In this document: piece by piece, positions 60,072 to 64,000 of the stretch
Layout of the letters: each line of letters opens with the position of its first letter
Numbering within the stretch: position 1 is the stretch's first letter
Assembly (NCBI GenBank): GCA_900759445.1
Contig: CAAEVH010000010.1
Span: 71,337 to 135,336, forward strand
Direction: 5' to 3'
Source: an uncultured Raoultella sp.
Lineage (GTDB): Bacteria > Pseudomonadota > Gammaproteobacteria > Enterobacterales > Enterobacteriaceae
Length of the DNA: 64,000 nt
Made by a program: the position numbers and the translations under genes
Notes under the pieces: model-generated
Databases searched by the model: none
The model's input: the letters and a program-made list of their open reading frames with translations, nothing else
What the model was told of the DNA's origin: nothing

Positions 60072-61025
60072 ATGAGTACACTTGAACCTCCGGCGCGCGT
60101 GGATAACGTGGGGCGTTTCACGCTGTTTATGTCGCGACTGCAAATGAAGCACGGGCGCAAGCTGGTCATCGCGCTGCCGTATGTGTGGCTGATGCTCCTG
60201 TTTCTGCTGCCGTTTCTGATCGTCTTCAAAATCAGTTTGGCTGAAATGGCGCGGGCTATTCCGCCGTATACCGACCTCATTTCATGGGCTGACGATCAGT
60301 TATCCATCACCCTCAATTTAGGCAATTTCCTGCAACTGACGGACGATCCGCTCTATTTTGATGCGTATCTGCAATCTTTGCAGGTAGCGGGGATTTCGAC
60401 TGTCTGTTGTCTGCTGTTGGGATATCCGCTGGCATGGGCGGTCGCGCACAGCAAACCCTCGACACGCAATATTCTGTTGCTGCTGGTGATCCTGCCGTCC
60501 TGGACGTCATTTTTGATTCGCGTATACGCCTGGATGGGGATCCTGAAAAATAACGGTGTCCTGAACAACGTTCTGATGTGGCTGGGCGTTATCGACCAAC
60601 CGTTGACGATTCTGCACACCAATCTGGCGGTCTATATCGGTATTGTTTACGCCTATTTGCCCTTTATGGTGCTGCCGATTTATACCGCGCTGACGCGTAT
60701 TGATTACTCGCTGGTGGAAGCGGCACTGGATTTAGGCGCCCGACCGTTGAAAACCTTCTTTAGCGTGATCGTGCCGTTGACCAAGGGCGGGATTATCGCC
60801 GGGTCAATGTTGGTGTTTATTCCGGCGGTTGGGGAGTTTGTGATCCCGGAACTGCTGGGCGGCCCGGACAGCATCATGATTGGGCGCGTGCTTTGGCAGG
60901 AATTTTTCAATAACCGTGACTGGCCGGTGGCTTCTGCCGTCGCCATTATTATGCTGCTGTTACTGATTGTGCCGATCATGTGGTTCCATAAATATCAGCA
61001 AAAAAGCGTGGGGGAACACGGATGA
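60072..61025 (+). CDS. potH: Putrescine ABC transporter permease PotH
   Basis: This 317-residue inner-membrane permease has six helices plus an extended N-terminus, with the EAA loop EAALDLGARPLKTFFSVIVP near residue 215. It pairs with PotI. The stop overlaps the potI ATG by four bases. Confidence 0.97.
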   Translation: MSTLEPPARVDNVGRFTLFMSRLQMKHGRKLVIALPYVWLMLLFLLPFLIVFKISLAEMARAIPPYTDLISWADDQLSITLNLGNFLQLTDDPLYFDAYLQSLQVAGISTVCCLLLGYPLAWAVAHSKPSTRNILLLLVILPSWTSFLIRVYAWMGILKNNGVLNNVLMWLGVIDQPLTILHTNLAVYIGIVYAYLPFMVLPIYTALTRIDYSLVEAALDLGARPLKTFFSVIVPLTKGGIIAGSMLVFIPAVGEFVIPELLGGPDSIMIGRVLWQEFFNNRDWPVASAVAIIMLLLLIVPIMWFHKYQQKSVGEHG

Positions 61026-61867
61026 ATAACTTACCGGTCGTTCGCTCACCGTGGCGTATTTTTATCCTGGTACTGGGTTTTACCTTCCTGTACGCGCCGA
61101 TGCTGATGTTGGTTATCTATTCGTTTAACAGCTCCAAGCTGGTGACGGTCTGGGCGGGGTGGTCAACGCGTTGGTATGGTGAGCTTTTCCACGATAGCGC
61201 GATGATAAGCGCCGTGGGCATGAGCTTAACGATTGCCGCCTGCGCTGCGACGATGGCGGCAATTCTCGGTACCATCGCCGCCGTGGTGATGGTGCGCTTT
61301 GGTCGTTTTCGTGGATCAAATGGTTTCGCCTTTATGATCACCGCACCGCTGGTGATGCCGGATGTCATTACCGGTTTGTCGCTGCTGCTGCTGTTTGTGG
61401 CTTTGGCGCACGCCATCGGCTGGCCAGCGGATCGCGGTATGTTGACCATCTGGCTGGCGCACGTCACATTCTGTACAGCGTACGTGGCGGTAGTGATTTC
61501 CTCGCGTTTACGCGAACTGGATCACTCCATTGAGGAAGCGGCGATGGATCTTGGTGCCACGCCGCTGAAGGTTTTTTTCGTCATCACGCTGCCGATGATT
61601 ATGCCGGCGGTGATCTCAGGGTGGTTACTGGCCTTTACGCTGTCGCTCGATGACCTGGTCATTGCCAGTTTTGTCTCTGGTCCTGGCGCCACAACGTTAC
61701 CCATGCTGGTGTTCTCCAGCGTACGTATGGGGGTCAATCCGGAGATCAACGCGCTGGCGACGTTGATACTTGGCGTGGTAGGAATTATCGGATTTATCGC
61801 GTGGTATCTGATGGCGCGAACAGAAAAACAACGGATTCGCGATATCCAACGTGCAAGACGCGGCTGA
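61022..61867 (+). CDS. potI: Putrescine ABC transporter permease PotI
   Basis: This 281-residue inner-membrane permease has six helices and the EAA loop EEAAMDLGATPLKVFFVITL near 178. It completes PotFGHI. It is 59 bases before ybjO on the same strand. Confidence 0.97.
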   Translation: MNNLPVVRSPWRIFILVLGFTFLYAPMLMLVIYSFNSSKLVTVWAGWSTRWYGELFHDSAMISAVGMSLTIAACAATMAAILGTIAAVVMVRFGRFRGSNGFAFMITAPLVMPDVITGLSLLLLFVALAHAIGWPADRGMLTIWLAHVTFCTAYVAVVISSRLRELDHSIEEAAMDLGATPLKVFFVITLPMIMPAVISGWLLAFTLSLDDLVIASFVSGPGATTLPMLVFSSVRMGVNPEINALATLILGVVGIIGFIAWYLMARTEKQRIRDIQRARRG

Positions 61868-61926
61868 AAAAACTAAAATCTGCCAACCTGTCTATACGGC
61901 GCAGCTGCGGTGGCTGCGCCGTTTTC

Positions 61927-62415
61927 ATGGAAGACGACGCGTTGGGATTTTTTAAGAAATCATCCACATCACATGCCCGTTTAAACGTCCCTACTTTAGT
62001 GCAGGTGGCGGCGCTGGCTATTATCATGATCCGCTGTCTCGATCTGTTGATGATTTTTAATACGCTCGGGTTTCGCGGAACCAGCGAGTTTATTCATCGC
62101 AGCGTCCAGACCTGGAATTTGACGCTGGTGTTTCTGGGTAGCCTGGTGCTGCTGTTTATCGAAATTTACTGCGCATTTTCGCTGGTTAAAGGTCGGAACT
62201 GGGCACGCTGGGTCTATCTACTGACCCAGATTATCGCCAGCGTCTATCTGTGGGCGGCCTCATTGGGCTATGGATATCCGGAACTGTTCAGTATTGCGGG
62301 AGAGTCCAGACGTGAAATCCTGCATACGCTGGTGATGCAAAAATTGCCGGATATGCTGGTGTTGCTACTGCTGTTTGTTCCTGCGTCCAGCAGGCGGTTC
62401 TTCCGCTTGCAATAA
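61927..62415 (+). CDS. ybjO: YbjO, DUF2593 inner-membrane protein
   Basis: This 162-residue protein has four hydrophobic segments (about 23-42, 58-84, 92-112 and 138-152) and is of unknown function. The ATG at 61927 (MEDDALGFFKK) matches E. coli; the longer frame begins within potI. A GC-rich inverted pair (GGCGCAGCTGCGGTGGCTGCGCC) lies between potI and ybjO at about 61898-61920. Confidence 0.9.
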   Translation: MEDDALGFFKKSSTSHARLNVPTLVQVAALAIIMIRCLDLLMIFNTLGFRGTSEFIHRSVQTWNLTLVFLGSLVLLFIEIYCAFSLVKGRNWARWVYLLTQIIASVYLWAASLGYGYPELFSIAGESRREILHTLVMQKLPDMLVLLLLFVPASSRRFFRLQ

Positions 62416-62456
62416 CGTGTATAATCTTCGCCCCCTGTTAATTTGTAGGTTTTTGT

Positions 62457-63584
62457 ATGCAGTGCGCACTTTATGAGGCCGAACGCTGCCGCTCTTGTCA
62501 GTGGATAACGCAGCCTGTCGCCGATCAACTCTTCGCCAAAACAGCCGATCTGCAGAATCTGCTGGCCGATTATCCGGTCGGAGAATGGTGCGCGCCGGTC
62601 AGCGGCCCGGAGAGCGCTTTTCGTAATAAAGCTAAAATGGTGGTCAGCGGCAGCGTGGAAAAACCGCTGCTGGGGATGTTGCATCGTGACGGTACGCCGG
62701 AGGATTTGTGCGAGTGTCCGCTCTATCCTGAGTCTTTTGCGCCGGTGTTTGCCGCACTAAAACCGTTTATCGCCCGTGCGGGGTTGACGCCCTATAACGT
62801 GGCGCGCAAACGCGGGGAGCTGAAATATCTGCTGTTAACGGAAAGCCGGTTTGATGGCGGTATGATGCTGCGTTTTGTTCTGCGCTCCGATGCGAAACTG
62901 GCACAACTGCGTACGGCGCTGCCATGGTTACAGGCGCAGCTTCCGCAGTTAAAAGTGATCACCGCCAATATTCAACCTGTGCATATGGCGATTATGGAAG
63001 GGGAGAGCGAAATCTTCCTGACGGAACAACAGGCGCTGGCTGAACGCTTTAACGATGTGCCATTGTGGATACGCCCACAGAGCTTCTTCCAGACCAACCC
63101 CGTGGTGGCTGGGCATTTATATGCCACGGCGCGCGACTGGGTGCGACAGCTTCCGGTTAATCACATGTGGGATCTGTTTTGCGGCGTAGGGGGTTTTGGT
63201 TTGCACTGCGCCACGCCGCAGATGAAACTGACGGGTATTGAAATTGCGCCAGAGGCCATTACCTGTGCGAAACAGTCGGCGCAGGAGCTTGGGTTGCAGA
63301 ATCTGCATTTTCAGGCGCTGGATTCAACCCAGTTTGCTACCGCGCAGGGAGAAGTGCCGGACCTGGTGCTGGTGAATCCGCCTCGTCGGGGGATTGGGAA
63401 GCCGCTGTGCGATTTTCTCTCCCGCATGGCGCCGCGTTTTATCGTTTACTCCAGCTGTAATGCACAAACCATGGCAAAGGATATCCGCGAGTTGCCTGGA
63501 TATCGCATTGAACGCGTCCAACTTTTTGATATGTTCCCACATACCGCGCATTACGAAGTGTTAACTCTGCTCAGCCGACAATAA
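62457..63584 (+). CDS. rlmC: 23S rRNA (uracil747-C5)-methyltransferase RlmC
   Basis: This 375-residue RumA-family methyltransferase modifies U747 of 23S rRNA. A 4Fe-4S cluster is held by C3, C11, C14 and C87 ([22 protein letters not shown]). The SAM motif is [14 protein letters not shown] near residue 240. The nucleophilic cysteine is in [12 protein letters not shown] (C334). It follows ybjO by 41 bases. In E. coli artJ comes next; here a tRNA-repeat region follows instead. Confidence 0.97.
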   Translation: MQCALYEAERCRSCQWITQPVADQLFAKTADLQNLLADYPVGEWCAPVSGPESAFRNKAKMVVSGSVEKPLLGMLHRDGTPEDLCECPLYPESFAPVFAALKPFIARAGLTPYNVARKRGELKYLLLTESRFDGGMMLRFVLRSDAKLAQLRTALPWLQAQLPQLKVITANIQPVHMAIMEGESEIFLTEQQALAERFNDVPLWIRPQSFFQTNPVVAGHLYATARDWVRQLPVNHMWDLFCGVGGFGLHCATPQMKLTGIEIAPEAITCAKQSAQELGLQNLHFQALDSTQFATAQGEVPDLVLVNPPRRGIGKPLCDFLSRMAPRFIVYSSCNAQTMAKDIRELPGYRIERVQLFDMFPHTAHYEVLTLLSRQ

Positions 63585-63590
63585 CCGACA

Positions 63591-63618
63591 TGCCTGATGG
63601 CGTGACGCTTATCAGGCA
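63591..63618. repeat. REP-like palindrome after rlmC
   Basis: TGCCTGAT (63591-63598) and ATCAGGCA (63611-63618) form an 8-bp stem around GGCGTGACGCTT, a standard REP unit just beyond the rlmC stop. Confidence 0.75.
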
Positions 63619-63620
63619 AA

Positions 63621-63691
63621 TGCAACATGCGAAAAAAAAGCCCGTACTTACGTACGAGCTCTTTCTCGAATATGGCGGTGAGGGGGGGATT
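63621..63691 (-). repeat. 71-bp direct repeat, copy 1: tRNA-Ser 3' end plus terminator
   Basis: This copy is identical to 63876-63946. It contains an intrinsic terminator (63632-63659) and, at 63673-63691, 19 bases of the serine tRNA 3' end including the CCA. The tRNA identity stops abruptly after that. It resembles an attachment-site duplication or a deleted tandem tRNA copy. Confidence 0.85.
63632..63659 (-). terminator. Intrinsic terminator in repeat copy 1
   Basis: On the minus strand GCTCGTAC and GTACGGGC pair around GTAA (one U-G pair), followed by eight T residues. It is the same terminator as at 63887-63914. Confidence 0.82.
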
Positions 63692-63875
63692 GACTCGCTT
63701 CGCTCGCCCTTCGGGCAGCCTGTTCGCTGCGCTCTCAGTCTGTCCAACTGGCTGCGCCGCTACTCGGCCCATCCCTGGGCCTCGCCCCTACGGGGCCAGC
63801 GCATGCGCTGTTCAAAATTGCTCCCGGCAATTTTGTGTCGAACTCCGGTCGGGGCTTCTCATCCCCCCGCAGGCG
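63692..63875. other. 184-bp hairpin-rich spacer between the tRNA repeats
   Basis: No reading frame with a recognisable product is present. It holds several short palindromes: GCCCTTCGGGC, GGGCCTCGCCCC, GCATGCGC and AAAATTGCTCCCGGCAATTTT-like pairing. The spacer lies between the truncated tRNA tail and the intact tRNA gene and may be a structured read-through RNA or an inserted repeat. Confidence 0.5.
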
Positions 63876-63946
63876 TGCAACATGCGAAAAAAAAGCCCGT
63901 ACTTACGTACGAGCTCTTTCTCGAATATGGCGGTGAGGGGGGGATT
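63876..63946 (-). repeat. 71-bp direct repeat, copy 2
   Basis: This copy is identical to 63621-63691 and belongs to the intact tRNA-Ser gene: terminator 63887-63914 and tRNA 3' end from 63928. Confidence 0.85.
63887..63914 (-). terminator. Intrinsic terminator of tRNA-Ser
   Basis: On the minus strand GCTCGTAC pairs with GTACGGGC around GTAA and is followed by eight T residues. It lies 14 bases after the tRNA 3' CCA. Confidence 0.85.
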
Positions 63947-64000
63947 CGAACCCCCGATACGTTGCCGTATACACACTTTCCAGGCGTGCTCCTTCAGCCA
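63928..64000 (-). tRNA. tRNA-Ser (anticodon GGA), 5' end outside the window
   Basis: On the minus strand the sequence ends in an encoded CCA. It has the T loop GGTTCGAATCC, the long serine-type variable arm (GTATACGGCAACGTATC) and the anticodon GGA at 63979-63981 in CTGGAAAG. About 15 bases of the 5' acceptor/D region lie past the window edge. In E. coli the serW/serX genes for this tRNA are at other loci, not after rlmC. Confidence 0.93.

Noticed and set aside
39414..63618. Scattered REP palindromes as a CRISPR or mobile array
   Set aside because: They are single REP/BIME units in convergent intergenic gaps with no regular spacing or spacers.

Overview
This window is enterobacterial chromosome. 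Nearly every gene has an immediately recognisable Escherichia/Salmonella orthologue, in the order of the dinG to rlmC segment of the E. coli K-12 map. I infer Citrobacter or a very close relative. The backbone is E. coli-like and the cyclic-di-GMP pair normally between gsiD and rimO is absent. A Salmonella-type chromosomal aadA gene sits between moeA and iaaA, and one extra dehydrogenase gene sits beside rcdA. The assignment rests on memory of gene order and protein sequence, not on a search.

Layout. 1-11.3 kb: end of dinG, ybiB, hcxB, two DUF1471 stress proteins (ybiJ, mcbA) on either side of the Fur-regulated fiu-ybiX iron receptor/hydroxylase pair, ybiI, rlmF and the mechanosensitive channel ybiO. 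11.3-16.6 kb: glnHPQ glutamine transporter with a sigma-54/NtrC control region, dps, rhtA, ompX. 16.6-23.3 kb: opgE, the manganese pair mntS/mntR with an MntR box, ybiR, ldtB, ybiT. 23.3-29.9 kb: ybiU, ybiV, the glycyl-radical enzyme ybiW and its activase ybiY, and fsaA; three promoter regions here share an almost identical palindrome. 29.9-39.4 kb: moeBA, aadA, then iaaA-gsiABCD for isoaspartyl peptide and glutathione handling. 39.4-51.7 kb: rimO, bssR, yliI, gstB, dacC, deoR, ybjG, mdfA, ybjHIJ, rcdA and the extra short-chain dehydrogenase. 51.7-63.6 kb: sRNA RybB, ybjL, ybjM, grxA, ybjC-nfsA-rimK-ybjN, the potFGHI putrescine transporter, ybjO, rlmC.

The right end departs from the E. coli map. 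After rlmC there is a 71-bp direct repeat that carries the 3' end and terminator of a serine tRNA gene. The second copy belongs to a tRNA-Ser(GGA) gene cut by the window edge.

I see no CRISPR array, insertion sequence, prophage or obvious defence or secretion system. The points most worth following are the shared palindrome around ybiU/ybiV/ybiY/fsaA, the dehydrogenase lacking the normal SDR catalytic residues, the embedded aadA, and the duplicated tRNA tail.
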